Shown piece after piece: positions 24,267-34,125 of a DNA stretch of 58,546 bases (position 1 is its first letter; each line of letters starts with the position of its first letter). The translations under genes and the position numbers were made by a program. Below the pieces are notes generated by a model. That model had not been told where the DNA came from and ran no database searches. It worked only from the letters and a program-made list of their open reading frames with translations. This DNA is from an uncultured Bacteroidales bacterium (GTDB lineage: Bacteria; Bacteroidota; Bacteroidia; Bacteroidales; P3): NCBI GenBank assembly GCA_900318835.1, contig ONLW01000016.1, forward strand, positions 1 through 58,546. The letters run 5' to 3'.

Positions 24267-26159
24267 ATGGATAAAAAAGGCAATAACACGTATATCTATC
24301 TCCTTCACAAGCTACTGCTGGCCTTTGTTTCACTACTAGCCATGCAGGTGCTTTTCTTTGTGGCCAACAGTCACATTTTCCGCCCCGACGGCATCTATGA
24401 ATGGGTCGGCATCATCTGGGGCAACATCATCTTCGGGCTGGCCACGGTCTTCACCGTGCTGTTGCCCTTTATCGTGCTGATGCTCCTGCCTATCAAAGAG
24501 CGCTGGAAACGCTGGTACCGCATTCTCTCTGAGACTCTCTACCTCTTGCCATGGCTGGTAGTGTTGGTGGCCAAAGGTGCCGACTCAGCCTATTTCCAGT
24601 ACACCTACCGCATGCTGTCGAACGAGATATTCACCTACCTCGGCAACAGCGGCCCCATGGACAAGCTCATCCCCCACTTCATGGTCAACTACTGGTATGC
24701 CTTTGTCTTCGGCATCATTATCATCATTGCCTTCCTCATCCTCAACCGCCGCATCCACCTCGCCCAGCGCAACCAGTACACCGTGTGGTCCAATGAATGG
24801 ATAGGTCTCGTTGCGGGACTCCTCATAACCTTCTTCTTCATGCGCGGCGGCTTCGGCAGCCTCATCCAGCTCACCGACGCCTCCCACTACTGCCAGCCTA
24901 AAAATATCCCGGTGGTGAGTAACAGCGGCTACAACATCCTCCGCACCCTCTTCGAGCCCCAGCTCGAGGCCAAAGAATACATGAGCCAAGCCGAGGCCGA
25001 CCGCCTCTTCACCCCCGCATTCCGCGGTATGGGTAGCCCCGTTGCCGACACACTGGTCGTCGACACTCTCCCGCAACGTCCCAAGAACATCGTCCTCATC
25101 ATTGTTGAGAGCTTCGGCCAAGAATACAGCGGCACCTACAACCACCAGACCAATGCCGACACCCGCACCCCCTTCCTCGACTCGCTGGCGAATTACAGCA
25201 CCGTCTATCAGGGGCGTGCCAATGGCAAACGCTCCATCGAAGGCATCACGGCCATCCTCACCGGCATCCCCACGTTAATGAACGTTCCGTTTGTCAACTG
25301 CACCTATCGCAACGACTCCATCGCCGGTATCCCCACCGTCCTCAATCGCCACGGATACCACACCGCATTCTTCCATGGCAGCCACAACGGCGTGATGGAC
25401 TTCGACAAAGTATGCAAACGTATCGGCTTCCACGAATACCTCGGCCTCAACGAGTTCCAAGCCGACAACAAATCCAAAGAGACAGACTTCGACAACGTCT
25501 GGGGCGTCTATGACGAGCCTTTCCTGCAATATGTCGTGCGCCATACCAGCACTTTTACAGAGCCTTTCCTCACTACCGTCTTCACCGTCACCTCCCACGA
25601 CCCCTTTCCCCTGCCTGAGCAATACAAAGGCCAATTCCTTGAGGGCAAGCACCCCATCCTGAAGTGCGTCGAATACATGGACAACTCGCTGCGCCACTTC
25701 TTCGCCGAAGCCAGAAAGCAGCCGTGGTTCGACAACACCCTCTTCATCATCACCGCCGACCATAGTGGTCCGGGCCTTAGCCCCGAGTACCTCGACTACG
25801 ACGGTTCCTACCGCATTCCCATGATTGTCTACAACCCGCAGAACCCCGTGGGACGTGTTGACCAGCGCATCGTCCAGCAGACCGACATCCTGCCCTCACT
25901 CATCGACCGCCTGGAGTTCGACGACCGTGTCGTCGCCTTCGGCCAGAGCATCAAACAACAGCCGCAGGGCTGGCAGATCTACTTCGGCAACGACTTCTTC
26001 TGCATGGTCAGCAACAACCCCGACGATCCATCGAAGCACGACATTACCGTCCTCTGCGGCCAGATGGGCTACGGCGATCCGGAAAACATCCGCTTCCTCA
26101 AAGCTGTGCTGCAGCAATACTTTAACCGAGTAATGAACAACAAACTCATAGACCAATGA
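24267..26159 (+). CDS. LtaS/OpgB-like membrane sulfatase-fold phosphotransferase
   Basis: A 630-residue protein with five N-terminal membrane helices (about 1-200) and a large extracytoplasmic sulfatase-fold domain (about 265-560). NIVLIIVESFGQEYSG gives the first metal ligand region, RANGKRSIEGITAIL the catalytic Ser/Thr region and ITADHSGPG a further metal site. Relatives move phosphoglycerol or phosphoethanolamine from phospholipids to glycans. The next gene is a lipid kinase overlapping by four bases, which could recycle the diacylglycerol released by such a reaction; this pairing supports a phospholipid-donor reaction but is an inference. Confidence 0.85.
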   Translation: MDKKGNNTYIYLLHKLLLAFVSLLAMQVLFFVANSHIFRPDGIYEWVGIIWGNIIFGLATVFTVLLPFIVLMLLPIKERWKRWYRILSETLYLLPWLVVLVAKGADSAYFQYTYRMLSNEIFTYLGNSGPMDKLIPHFMVNYWYAFVFGIIIIIAFLILNRRIHLAQRNQYTVWSNEWIGLVAGLLITFFFMRGGFGSLIQLTDASHYCQPKNIPVVSNSGYNILRTLFEPQLEAKEYMSQAEADRLFTPAFRGMGSPVADTLVVDTLPQRPKNIVLIIVESFGQEYSGTYNHQTNADTRTPFLDSLANYSTVYQGRANGKRSIEGITAILTGIPTLMNVPFVNCTYRNDSIAGIPTVLNRHGYHTAFFHGSHNGVMDFDKVCKRIGFHEYLGLNEFQADNKSKETDFDNVWGVYDEPFLQYVVRHTSTFTEPFLTTVFTVTSHDPFPLPEQYKGQFLEGKHPILKCVEYMDNSLRHFFAEARKQPWFDNTLFIITADHSGPGLSPEYLDYDGSYRIPMIVYNPQNPVGRVDQRIVQQTDILPSLIDRLEFDDRVVAFGQSIKQQPQGWQIYFGNDFFCMVSNNPDDPSKHDITVLCGQMGYGDPENIRFLKAVLQQYFNRVMNNKLIDQ

Positions 26160-27037
26160 AAACCAAGACCGTTGTCGTCGTCAACCCTATTTCAGGCGTT
26201 GGCAAACAAAAAAAGATAGAGTCCATACTGAAGGAGAACCTCAATCAGGATTTCTTCGACTATAGTGTGCGCTATACCGAGCACATCCACCACGGCACCG
26301 AGATAGCCCGCGAGGCTGCCGAGCAGGGAGTCGACTGCGTAGTGGCTGTGGGTGGCGACGGCAGCGTCAATGACGTGGCCCAAGGTCTCAAGGACACTGG
26401 CGTCACCCTGGGCATCATCCCCTGCGGCAGCGGCAACGGATTGGCCCGTTCCCTCAAAATTCCCCTCACCCCTGCCTCCGCAGTCAAGCTCCTCAACCAG
26501 CGCAACGAGCACTTCATCGACTCCATCGTCATCAACGACAAGTATATCTCTGTCAACGCCGCAGGTGTGGGGTTCGATGCCCACATCGCACGCCTGATGA
26601 AAGCCGCCAAAACACGCGGTTTTGCGGCCTACACAAACCTTATCCTTCGCGAATACGCAAGCTACAAGAACAACACATACCGCCTCACCGTCGATGGCCG
26701 CACCCTTGAGCGAAGCGCCTGGTTCATCGCCATCGCCAACGGCCGCCAATTTGGATATAACCTCTCCGTGGCACCCAAGGCAAACCTCAGCGACGGCTTC
26801 ATCGACATCTCCATCATCGACAAGATTCCCCTCGACCACATCCTCATCACCGCCCCCATGGCTTTCATGAACCTCCTTGACCACTCGCAGCATGCCGAGA
26901 TGTTCCGCGCCAAAGACATCGTCATCGAGGGCAACGTCCACAAGTGGGTCAACATCGACGGTGAAGGTGAGAACCTCGGCAAAGAGCTCCATTTCGTCAA
27001 CCACCCTCAGTCCATCAAAATATTCGCCCGCAAATGA
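26156..27037 (+). CDS. Diacylglycerol/lipid kinase (DagK/YegS family)
   Basis: A 293-residue soluble kinase with the family motifs VVNPISGVGK at the start, VAVGGDGSVNDVAQGL (about 61-76) and IIPCGSGNGLARSL (about 87-100). It phosphorylates diacylglycerol or a related lipid with ATP. It starts inside the last codons of the LtaS-like gene (ATGA overlap) and ends the same way into the SUI1 gene, so the three are co-translated. Confidence 0.9.
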   Translation: MKTKTVVVVNPISGVGKQKKIESILKENLNQDFFDYSVRYTEHIHHGTEIAREAAEQGVDCVVAVGGDGSVNDVAQGLKDTGVTLGIIPCGSGNGLARSLKIPLTPASAVKLLNQRNEHFIDSIVINDKYISVNAAGVGFDAHIARLMKAAKTRGFAAYTNLILREYASYKNNTYRLTVDGRTLERSAWFIAIANGRQFGYNLSVAPKANLSDGFIDISIIDKIPLDHILITAPMAFMNLLDHSQHAEMFRAKDIVIEGNVHKWVNIDGEGENLGKELHFVNHPQSIKIFARK

Positions 27038-27345
27038 ACAACATAGTCTTTTCCACCAATCCCGACTCCAACTATAGCGACGAGGAGCCCAAGGTGGAAA
27101 CCCTTGCTCCCGAACGCCAGAAACTCCGCGTCAGCATAGAGCGCCACCACCGTGGCGGCAAGACCGTCACCCTGATAAAAGGATTCGTGGGAACAGACGA
27201 TGACCTGCAGGCCCTCGCCAAACAATTGAAAACCAAATGCGGGACAGGTGGAAGCGCCAAGGACAGCGAAATCATCATCCAAGGCGAAGTGAAGGACAAA
27301 GTCCTCACCCTCCTGCAATCCCTCGGTTACAAAAATTCAAAATAA
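27034..27345 (+). CDS. SUI1/eIF1-like translation factor (YciH family)
   Basis: A 103-residue protein with the SUI1 fold (about 30-103): RHHRGGKTVTLIKGFVG, LAKQLKTKCGTGGSAKD and IIIQGEVKDKVLTLLQSLGY. These are the standard motifs of bacterial YciH proteins, which affect start-site choice in translation. It overlaps the lipid kinase gene by four bases. Confidence 0.9.
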   Translation: MNNIVFSTNPDSNYSDEEPKVETLAPERQKLRVSIERHHRGGKTVTLIKGFVGTDDDLQALAKQLKTKCGTGGSAKDSEIIIQGEVKDKVLTLLQSLGYKNSK

Positions 27346-27347
27346 TT

Positions 27348-27941
27348 TCACTTCTTCACGTGGCCGCCTTTATAAAAATGCTTCTCCCAGTAAGCATTAT
27401 CGAGACGACTCACACTGACGCCATTGCTCGTTGAGGCATGGGCAAATAATCCGTCCTTGAGATAGATACCCACATGCGACACCTTGCCTTTCGAGTTAGT
27501 GAAGAACACAATGTCTCCCTCCTTTAGCTGAGCCTTTGAGATAAGCGTCACATTGCGCAACATATCGTTAGCCGTGCGGTTCAGCGAGATGCCATACACC
27601 TGACGGTAGATTTCACCCACAAAAGCCGAGCAGTCAATACCCTCCCGGTCAGTGCCGCCATACTTGTAAGGAACGCCCAACCAGGAATTCACAGCCTCGT
27701 AGAGCTCATTGTTGTCCCCCTCTGAAGAGGTGAGGCCCAGCGCATTCCTGTCCTTGCCGTTGGGCTTCTGGAGGGGCTTGGCAATAACCGGTATTTCGTC
27801 GACACGCTCGTCCACATAGAGCTGACCTATAATGAAATCCTCCTCTTCGAGGTCGCGCGACATGAAACTGCGCAGTGTATCGCATCCCGTTAGCATCATG
27901 CAGACGGCACACAGAAAGATTATATATCGGCTCTTTTTCAT
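27348..27941 (-). CDS. NlpC/P60 cell-wall peptidase lipoprotein
   Basis: A 197-residue lipoprotein with lipobox MLTGC (Cys about 20) and a C-terminal NlpC/P60 domain (about 80-197). The catalytic Cys is in EGIDCSAFVGEIYRQVYG, the His in GKVSHVGIYLKDG, and FAHAST supplies the third position. It cleaves peptide bonds in peptidoglycan stem peptides. It overlaps the upstream FtsB/DivIC-like gene by four bases and faces the SUI1 gene tail to tail with two bases between them. Confidence 0.92.
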   Translation of the reverse strand: MKKSRYIIFLCAVCMMLTGCDTLRSFMSRDLEEEDFIIGQLYVDERVDEIPVIAKPLQKPNGKDRNALGLTSSEGDNNELYEAVNSWLGVPYKYGGTDREGIDCSAFVGEIYRQVYGISLNRTANDMLRNVTLISKAQLKEGDIVFFTNSKGKVSHVGIYLKDGLFAHASTSNGVSVSRLDNAYWEKHFYKGGHVKK

Positions 27942-28243
27942 TTAATTACAAAAATATCCTCGTTGGAACGTTTCATATAATAGTTCTCACGTCCATAGTG
28001 TTCTATTGCATCAATATTGTCCTTCAGCCGGGCATTATTGATGCTATCCTGCACAATGGCCTCCGCCAATTCGCGTTCCTCTTCGTGCAAGCTATGCACC
28101 TGGCGTCCAAGCTTGAAAGTGACCAGCAGGTTGTTGGGGTCGATGAACAGAATCACCACAACAAACACCGCTGTTGCAATCCAGTACTTCAAACCCTTGA
28201 TATTTTTTACCTTCTTAAAAACCATCACAAAACCTTTAAACAA
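27938..28243 (-). CDS. FtsB/DivIC-family septum formation initiator
   Basis: A 101-residue bitopic protein: a short cytoplasmic N-terminus, a membrane helix (about 18-36) and a periplasmic coiled coil (about 45-90; EEERELAEAIVQDSINNARLKDNI) followed by GRENYYMKR, the typical septum-initiator motif. FtsB/DivIC links FtsL and FtsQ in the divisome. A second ATG at codon 7 is a possible start. It lies between two peptidoglycan hydrolase genes. Confidence 0.85.
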   Translation of the reverse strand: MFKGFVMVFKKVKNIKGLKYWIATAVFVVVILFIDPNNLLVTFKLGRQVHSLHEEERELAEAIVQDSINNARLKDNIDAIEHYGRENYYMKRSNEDIFVIK

Positions 28244-28256
28244 TACCCCGTAACCC

Positions 28257-29513
28257 TTACCTCACCTTCAATCTTTGTCCAACATTGATTTGGTCTCTCT
28301 TCAAGCCGTTCAACTGCTTGAGCTTCTGAACAGAAATACCATACTGGCGCGACACCGACGAGAGGGTCTCGCCCTTCTTCACCGTATGGTAACGGCCTTC
28401 CCCGCCTTTCTTTCCTTTCCCATTGCCATTGGCACCTTTCACCTTCACCGGCTCTACCGTCAGCGGTCTGCGCGACAAGCTATCCTGCGAGTGGACATAG
28501 ATAGAATCCTGATTGGCAATGAAAAGCGGCATCTTGTTCGTCGGAAGACAGAGCGAATATTGCCCCGATGACGCAGGAATATAGTCGGCACGATATTGGG
28601 GGTTCAGCGTTCTCAACTCCTCGTCGGCGACACCTGCATACTGCTCCACATACTGCAGCAGTACATCCGAGGAGAGCATCAGCGTGTCGGTCCTCACTGG
28701 TGCCTTCACCTCTACGGGACGCAAGCCATGTTCCCGGTAGTAGTTCATAACATAAGTAGCTGCAATAAAAGCCGGTATATATCCACGCGTTTCACGTGGC
28801 AGAAAATAGTAAATCTCCCAGAAATCGCGCTTGCCGCCACTTCGGGCGATGGCCTTGTTGATGTTGCCCGGACCACAGTTGTAGGCGGCGATAGCCAACT
28901 GCCAGTCGCCAAACACCTTATACAAATCGCTCAAAAAATGGGCGGCAGCGTAGGTCGACTTGTACACATCACGCCTTTCGTCGACCACAGAGTTGACCTC
29001 CAGGCCGTAGAGTTTGCCCGTGCTATACATGAACTGCCACAAGCCCGCGGCGCCCACCCTCGAGGTAGCCATAGGATTCATGGCGCTCTCCACAATAGTC
29101 AGATACTTAAGCTCTTCCGGAACACCATAGCGGCTCAATGCATCTTCAAACATTGGGTAATAATACTGCCCAAGCGAAAGCATCACATCCAGACGGCGCG
29201 ACATATATTTTAGGTAAAACCTTATGTATGAGCGGACTTCGCTGTTGAATGTCATAGGTATCACCGTGTGCAGCGAAGACAATCGTTTGGCAATCACCGA
29301 GTCGGACAATGCGTCGAACTCATCGAGATTCAACTCCTTGCTACTCAGCAGTCGGCTATGGGCGAACTGTCTCAAGTAGAAACTGTTAATCAAACTGTCG
29401 TAGGCGTCGGTATAGCGTTTCGTCATCATCTCCACCTCACTCTGCCCCTTCGCGGGCATCACCCACACGGCCAATATCGTAGCGGATATATATATATATT
29501 TCCTAATATTCAT
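28257..29513 (-). CDS. LysM-containing lytic transglycosylase (MltD-like)
   Basis: A 418-residue exported protein: signal peptide (about 1-24, ending AKGQ), SLT/GH23 transglycosylase domain (about 115-260; VESAMNPMATSRVGAAGLWQ has the catalytic Glu, followed by AIAAYNCGPGNINKAI) and one C-terminal LysM (about 372-418; YHTVKKGETLSSVSRQYGIS). It cuts peptidoglycan between MurNAc and GlcNAc. The open frame extends 30 codons upstream without a signal peptide; ATG 29513 gives the proper export signal. Confidence 0.92.
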   Translation of the reverse strand: MNIRKYIYISATILAVWVMPAKGQSEVEMMTKRYTDAYDSLINSFYLRQFAHSRLLSSKELNLDEFDALSDSVIAKRLSSLHTVIPMTFNSEVRSYIRFYLKYMSRRLDVMLSLGQYYYPMFEDALSRYGVPEELKYLTIVESAMNPMATSRVGAAGLWQFMYSTGKLYGLEVNSVVDERRDVYKSTYAAAHFLSDLYKVFGDWQLAIAAYNCGPGNINKAIARSGGKRDFWEIYYFLPRETRGYIPAFIAATYVMNYYREHGLRPVEVKAPVRTDTLMLSSDVLLQYVEQYAGVADEELRTLNPQYRADYIPASSGQYSLCLPTNKMPLFIANQDSIYVHSQDSLSRRPLTVEPVKVKGANGNGKGKKGGEGRYHTVKKGETLSSVSRQYGISVQKLKQLNGLKRDQINVGQRLKVR

Positions 29514-29584
29514 AATAAAGTTAACGACAAAAGCCACATTATAGTATACGTTCCCTAAAAAAAACTTTTTACCCCCTGCCACAC

Positions 29585-29632
29585 CCCTACCAACACCTAC
29601 CATGGTAGGAGTTGGTTAGGAGTTGGTAAGGC
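29585..29632. repeat. Palindromic repeat family P, copy 2
   Basis: The centre CCTACCATGGTAGG (29596-29609) is a perfect 14-base palindrome. It is flanked by CCTACCAAC on the left and GTTGGTTAGG on the right, which pair in turn, followed by another AGTTGGTAAGG. It lies upstream of the transglycosylase gene in a divergent region. Confidence 0.85.
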
Positions 29633-29842
29633 GTTCATAAGTGGTTATCAGCTAGTTAACATCTAAACAACATCTAAACTCATCCTTCTTATATCTGACA
29701 ATCAATAAATTAAACCAACTTTTACCCTTGTAACTCACTGATTTCCAATTTCAGTTTCATTGAAGAAAAAAACTTGCAAAATCAAAAAAAATTTACGTTT
29801 ATTTGCAGAAAGATTCATTTCAAACACAAAAACAATATCAGC

Positions 29843-29914
29843 ATGAAAATCAAATTATTATTAATCGCATGCCTCCTGATGGTACAGGGAAATATGTCAC
29901 TCCTTGTCCTGTAG
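29843..29914 (+). pseudogene. Truncated signal-peptide fragment
   Basis: ATG AAA ATC opens a 23-codon frame (MKIKLLLIACLLMVQG, then NMSLLVL) that stops at TAG. It reads as an export signal with no mature protein; a shifted frame continues a little further. It is probably the broken start of a secreted protein gene like the one just downstream. Confidence 0.4.
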
Positions 29915-29964
29915 GGTCTTCTTATGATAATCATTCCTGCCACGAACAATAAATATCAGTTACA

Positions 29965-30456
29965 ATGAAAAAAAGTCTATTATTATCTATTTCATTCTTG
30001 GCACTGTGTATTGCAGCCACACAAGACACCGTGCATGACGGATTTGGCAACGATGTATTTATTTTCGAAAAAGCATATCCTGTAGACACCATCGGTTACA
30101 GTCACCCGTCATACCTGTTCAACCCCATTTACACCAATCAAATGGTTACTTTTCCATCAGACAATCCGTATCATAATCATACTGGTCTTAACTATGGCTT
30201 TTTTCAGAAATATTCATACAATGGATATGACTTGATTTACGGATTGCTGAGGCCAAAGATATTGCCACGTTCTACCTCTCCCCCAACCCGGCAACGGGGA
30301 CGGTGATGGTGAAGATCGACGGGGAGACGCAGCAGGCGGCGCGTCTCTACAGATTGTACAATTGATGTCACCACATTGTCTTCAGGCGTCTACCTCGTCC
30401 GCCTACAATCGTTGCGAAGCTGCGCTTCACGCAAACTCACCATTACCAGGTATTAA
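29965..30456 (+). pseudogene. Decayed T9SS-secreted protein gene
   Basis: Frame 1 (29965-30306) begins MKKSLLLSISFLALCIAAT, a signal peptide, and continues with an unrecognised Tyr/Asn-rich stretch. From about 30258 the coding pattern moves to another frame: IATFYLSPNPATGTVMVKID is the start of a T9SS type A sorting domain. Past about 30360 it moves again, to DVTTLSSGVYLVRLQS and finally SRKLTITRY before TAA at 30454-30456. At least two frameshifts and probably a large internal deletion are needed to explain this. Strong similarity to sorting-domain ends makes the pseudogene reading firm; the original function is lost. Confidence 0.75.
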
Positions 30457-30498
30457 GTGCTCCTGCAAGCGAAACGCCTGCGCTTCAAAAAAAAATTT

Positions 30499-30530
30499 AA
30501 TCCGTATATACCAATACGGATTTTTTTTCG
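30499..30530 (+). terminator. Rho-independent terminator after the T9SS pseudogene
   Basis: AATCCGTAT (30499-30507) pairs perfectly with ATACGGATT (30514-30522) around a 6-base loop and is followed by a run of T. The run of A before it suggests it may also work on the other strand. Confidence 0.8.
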
Positions 30531-30566
30531 TTATAGAAAATATTTATAGGAAAAGAAGAAGAAGAG

Positions 30567-31622
30567 ATGAAATTATCGCAATTCAGGTTTAACCTGCCAA
30601 AAGAACTTATTGCAGAAAAGCCTCCGCGTAACCGCGACGAGGCGCGAATGCTGGTCCTTCACCGCGACACGGGCGAAGTGGAGCATCGCATTTTCAAAGA
30701 CTTTATAGACTATGTTGACGAAGACGATGTGGTCATCGCCAACAATACACGCGTCTTCCCTGCCCTCCTCGAAGGTGAGAAGGAAAAGACTGGGGCACGA
30801 ATCCAAGTCTTCCTGCTGCGTGAACTGAATGCCGACATGCGTCTGTGGGACGTGATTGTTGACCCCGCGCGTAAAATCCGTATCGGCAACAAGCTGTATT
30901 TCGGAGTGAACGATGCCTTAGTAGCGGAGGTGGTGGACAATACAACTTCGCGCGGCCGCACGATAAGGTTTCTTTTTGACGGCAGCCATGAGGAGTTCAT
31001 TTCGATCATCCGTGGCATGGGACGTACGCCGCTGCCCGAGGAGTTGCGCCGTCTGCGCGACATCGAGAAGAGCGATGCAGAGAACTATCAGACCCTTTAC
31101 GCCAAGGAGGAGGGGGCTGTTGCAGCCCCCATCGCAGGCCTTCATTTCAGCCGCGAACTCCTCAAGCGCATGGAAATCAAAGGTGTGAAATGGGAAGAGT
31201 TGACGCTGCACGCAGGAGTTGGCGAGTTTAAGCCCATCGAAGTGGAGGACCTCTCGAAGCACCGCATGGATGCCGAGGAGATGCATCTGGGAGAGAATGT
31301 CTGCAACGCGGTCCATGAGGCCAAGGAGAAAGGCAAGAGGGTGTGCTGCGTGGGCACCACAACAATGCGTGCGTTGGAGAGTGCAGTGACAATTCCCGGA
31401 AAGATCTGCGCCTACGACGGCTGGACGAACAAGTTCATCTTCCCGCCCTACGACTTCACGATTGCGGACATGATGGTCACCAACTTCCATCACTCTATGA
31501 GTTCACAATTCATCATGGCCAGTGCTTTTGCAGGGCCTGAACTGCTCATGCAGACCTACCAGACCGCCATCAAGGAGAAATACCGCTTCTCGACCTACGG
31601 TGACGCGATGCTGATTGTATGA
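30567..31622 (+). CDS. queA: S-adenosylmethionine:tRNA ribosyltransferase-isomerase QueA
   Basis: A 351-residue enzyme that moves the ribosyl part of SAM onto preQ1-modified tRNA to form epoxyqueuosine. Typical motifs: [24 protein letters not shown] at the start, [14 protein letters not shown] (about 53-66), [10 protein letters not shown] (about 185-194) and [21 protein letters not shown] near the end. Its last four bases overlap the start of rarA. In many Bacteroidales queA follows truB; here it sits 10 kb away. Confidence 0.95.
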   Translation: MKLSQFRFNLPKELIAEKPPRNRDEARMLVLHRDTGEVEHRIFKDFIDYVDEDDVVIANNTRVFPALLEGEKEKTGARIQVFLLRELNADMRLWDVIVDPARKIRIGNKLYFGVNDALVAEVVDNTTSRGRTIRFLFDGSHEEFISIIRGMGRTPLPEELRRLRDIEKSDAENYQTLYAKEEGAVAAPIAGLHFSRELLKRMEIKGVKWEELTLHAGVGEFKPIEVEDLSKHRMDAEEMHLGENVCNAVHEAKEKGKRVCCVGTTTMRALESAVTIPGKICAYDGWTNKFIFPPYDFTIADMMVTNFHHSMSSQFIMASAFAGPELLMQTYQTAIKEKYRFSTYGDAMLIV

Positions 31623-32875
31623 CGCCATTAGCGGAGATACTGAGGCCTAAGAGCCTGGATGACTATATTGGACAACAGCACCTGATAGGACCGGGTGCTG
31701 TTCTTCGCACATTGTTAGAGAGCGGCAATATTCCGAGCATGATTTTCTGGGGTCCTCCAGGCATTGGGAAGACTACGCTGGCGATGATTATTTCCAATAC
31801 TCTCAACCGTCCCTTCCACACCCTCAGTGCTATCAATAGCGGTGTGAAAGAGGTGCGCGAGGTAATCAATGCCGCCCAGAAGGAAGATGGAGCTATTTTG
31901 TTCATTGACGAAATCCACCGCTTCAACAAGGCGCAACAGGACTCGCTGCTTGGGGCTGTGGAGCGTGGCACAATCACGCTGATAGGTGCCACCACCGAGA
32001 ATCCTTCGTTCGAAGTCATCTCAGCTCTTTTGAGCCGCTGCCAAGTATATGTGCTAAAGGAGTTCGGTGAGGAGGAGATGCGGAAACTGATAGATGCTGC
32101 CGTGCAACACTATGCCTCGCAAGGGATTACCGTGGAGGTAACGGAGGCCGACGCGCTGATGCGCATCAGCGGTGGCGACGCAAGAAAGTTACTCAATGCG
32201 ATAGAGCTGGTGGTGAATCGGAGTAATCAGAATAATCAGATTATTCTGAATAATTCCTCTGTGACCACCGTCATCCAACAGAACCTGGCCTACTACGACA
32301 AGGGTGGCGAGATGCACTACGACATTATCTCGGCCTTTATCAAATCAATGCGCGGCTCAGACCCCAACGGGGCGGTCTACTGGCTGGCAAGAATGATTGC
32401 AGGTGGCGAAGACCCGCTGTTCATCGCACGCCGCATGCTGATCTTCGCCAGCGAGGATATCGGCAATGCCAACCCCAATGCATTGCTGCTGGCCAACGCT
32501 ACCTTCGAGGCGGTAAGCAAGATTGGGTATCCCGAATGTCGCATCAACCTCTCACAATGCGCCTGCTACTTGGCCTGCTCGGTAAAGAGCAATGCGACAT
32601 ATATGGCATTGAAGAATGCGGAGGAGGCTGTGCGCCGTTGGGGCGACCTGCCAGTGCCTCTGCATATCCGCAACGCCCCCACCAAGCTCATGAAAGGCAT
32701 GGGGTACGGCGACGGCTATAAATACGCCCACGATTATGAGGGCAACTTCGCCCTTCAAGAATACCTTCCCGCAGGTCTTGAAGGTTCTCATTTCTACGAC
32801 CCCTGCAACACCCCACGCGAGAACGAGACACGACGCTCGCTTCACGAACACTGGGGGGAGAAATACGGATATTAG
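31619..32875 (+). CDS. rarA: Replication-associated recombination protein RarA (MgsA)
   Basis: A 418-residue AAA+ ATPase of the RarA/WRNIP1 family that acts at stalled replication forks. Walker A is [12 protein letters not shown] (about 43-54), Walker [23 protein letters not shown] (about 95-115) and sensor [10 protein letters not shown]. The MgsA C-terminal tetramerisation domain covers about 245-415. Between the AAA lid and that domain it carries [15 protein letters not shown] (about 200-214), encoded by an in-frame period-9 repeat. The gene meets folC tail to tail with a 4-base overlap of the stop codons. Confidence 0.95.
   Translation: MTPLAEILRPKSLDDYIGQQHLIGPGAVLRTLLESGNIPSMIFWGPPGIGKTTLAMIISNTLNRPFHTLSAINSGVKEVREVINAAQKEDGAILFIDEIHRFNKAQQDSLLGAVERGTITLIGATTENPSFEVISALLSRCQVYVLKEFGEEEMRKLIDAAVQHYASQGITVEVTEADALMRISGGDARKLLNAIELVVNRSNQNNQIILNNSSVTTVIQQNLAYYDKGGEMHYDIISAFIKSMRGSDPNGAVYWLARMIAGGEDPLFIARRMLIFASEDIGNANPNALLLANATFEAVSKIGYPECRINLSQCACYLACSVKSNATYMALKNAEEAVRRWGDLPVPLHIRNAPTKLMKGMGYGDGYKYAHDYEGNFALQEYLPAGLEGSHFYDPCNTPRENETRRSLHEHWGEKYGY
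32222..32257. repeat. In-frame AATAAT nonamer array inside rarA
   Basis: Units AGTAAT-CAG, AATAAT-CAG, ATTATT-CTG and AATAAT-TCC. The period is 9, the core is two codons and the spacer one codon. The third core and its CTG spacer are the reverse complement of the others, so the array folds on itself. Confidence 0.9.
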
Positions 32876-34125
32876 GCCAAAGCGTCGGCAATAAGGAATA
32901 TGCTACCGGTCACGAGGATAAAATCATCGGGACCGGCTTTCTTTTGCGCCGCAGCGATAGCCTTCTTAACGTTGCCATAACCTTGGCCCTCGATACCCAA
33001 TTCCTTTGCAGCGGCCACAAGGTCGCCAACCGGTAAGCGGCGAGGAACGGAAGGTTGAGAAAAATACCAAGTAAGTTCGGAGTGATGAATCTGGAGTTCG
33101 GAATTGAGGAGTTGGAGGATATGACGATAGTCTTTGTCATTGACACAACCATAGACCAAATGAAGATGTCGGAATGACATGGTCTGAAGCTTGTCCATCA
33201 TGGCACGGATGCCGGGTTCATTGTGTGCAGTCTCACAAACGGTCAACGGACACTCCCCTATCTTCTGCCAGCGACCATGGAGGTGTGTATTGGTAACAAC
33301 CTTAGCCAACCCACTACGTACAGCTAAAGGCTGCAAATCAAAACCTATTTTGTGCAACACCTCGACAGCCTCCAACACCGTGGCAATGTTTTTCTTCTGG
33401 TATTCACCGGTCAATTCATCGGTATAGCGGCTGATGTCATCTATCACATAATGCTGGTCTGCAAAAGTGATGGGTGCACAATGCCTGGCAGCAGTCTGTA
33501 TAAAGACGGGGGCGGTCTCGGGCTGAGTCTCCCCTATCACCACAGGGATGCCGTCCTTGATAATACCAGCTTTCTCACCGGCTATCTTCTCCAAGGTATC
33601 TCCGAGGAACTGAGTATGGTCGAGACCGATATTGGTGATAATCGAGAGTTCGGGGGTGATGACATTGGTGCTGTCAAGACGTCCGCCCATGCCGACCTCA
33701 ATGACTGAGATATCAACTTTTTCCTTAGCAAAATAATCGAAAGCCAATCCCACTGTCATTTCAAAAAACGACAGTTTAAACTTGTCGAACATGCCACGCT
33801 GTTTTTCCACAAAATCAACAACGGCCTGCTGCGGAATCATTTCGCCGTTGATGCGAACACGCTCACGGAAGTCAACGAGATGGGGGGAGGTGTAAAGACC
33901 CACTTTGTAGCCTGCCTCTTGGAGGATGGATGCCAGGAAATGAGAGACTGATCCCTTGCCGTTGGTGCCGGCGACATGAATACTTTTGATTTTTTTTTGA
34001 GGGTTACCAAGCGCATCCATCATGTCGATGGTGGGCTGAATATCGGCCTTATAGGCAGCAGCGCCGATGCGGTGATACATCGGCAGCTGCGAAAACATGA
34101 AGTCAAGCGTTTCTTGATAGGTCAT
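32872..34125 (-). CDS. folC: Bifunctional folylpolyglutamate / dihydrofolate synthase
   Basis: A 417-residue Mur-ligase-family enzyme that adds glutamate to folates and dihydropteroate. The P-loop is VAGTNGKGSVSHFLA (about 48-62), then VGLYTSPHLVDFRERVRING, and VIEVGMGGRLDSTNVI. The frame is open for 77 more codons upstream, but these overlap the outer-membrane protein gene; ATG 34125 overlaps its stop by four bases. Residues about 330-350 (NSELQIHHSELTW) come from a 21-base imperfect repeat. Last gene of a four-gene operon. Confidence 0.93.
   Translation of the reverse strand: MTYQETLDFMFSQLPMYHRIGAAAYKADIQPTIDMMDALGNPQKKIKSIHVAGTNGKGSVSHFLASILQEAGYKVGLYTSPHLVDFRERVRINGEMIPQQAVVDFVEKQRGMFDKFKLSFFEMTVGLAFDYFAKEKVDISVIEVGMGGRLDSTNVITPELSIITNIGLDHTQFLGDTLEKIAGEKAGIIKDGIPVVIGETQPETAPVFIQTAARHCAPITFADQHYVIDDISRYTDELTGEYQKKNIATVLEAVEVLHKIGFDLQPLAVRSGLAKVVTNTHLHGRWQKIGECPLTVCETAHNEPGIRAMMDKLQTMSFRHLHLVYGCVNDKDYRHILQLLNSELQIHHSELTWYFSQPSVPRRLPVGDLVAAAKELGIEGQGYGNVKKAIAAAQKKAGPDDFILVTGSIFLIADALA
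33055..33110. repeat. Imperfect 21-base repeat inside folC
   Basis: On the coding strand TCCGAACT occurs twice 21 bases apart, giving the peptide repeat SELQIHH / SELTWYF. The surrounding bases are partly similar. The unit is a multiple of three, so the frame is kept. Confidence 0.55.

Larger units (their letters stand above)
29514..29964. other. Intergenic region between the transglycosylase and the T9SS pseudogene
   Basis: This 451-base AT-rich stretch holds palindromic repeat P copy 2 (29585-29632), a weak promoter-like TTG/TTTATTTG pair (29774-29805, plus strand) and a 23-codon frame at 29843-29914 that looks like a cut-off signal peptide. Nothing else was recognised. Confidence 0.6.
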
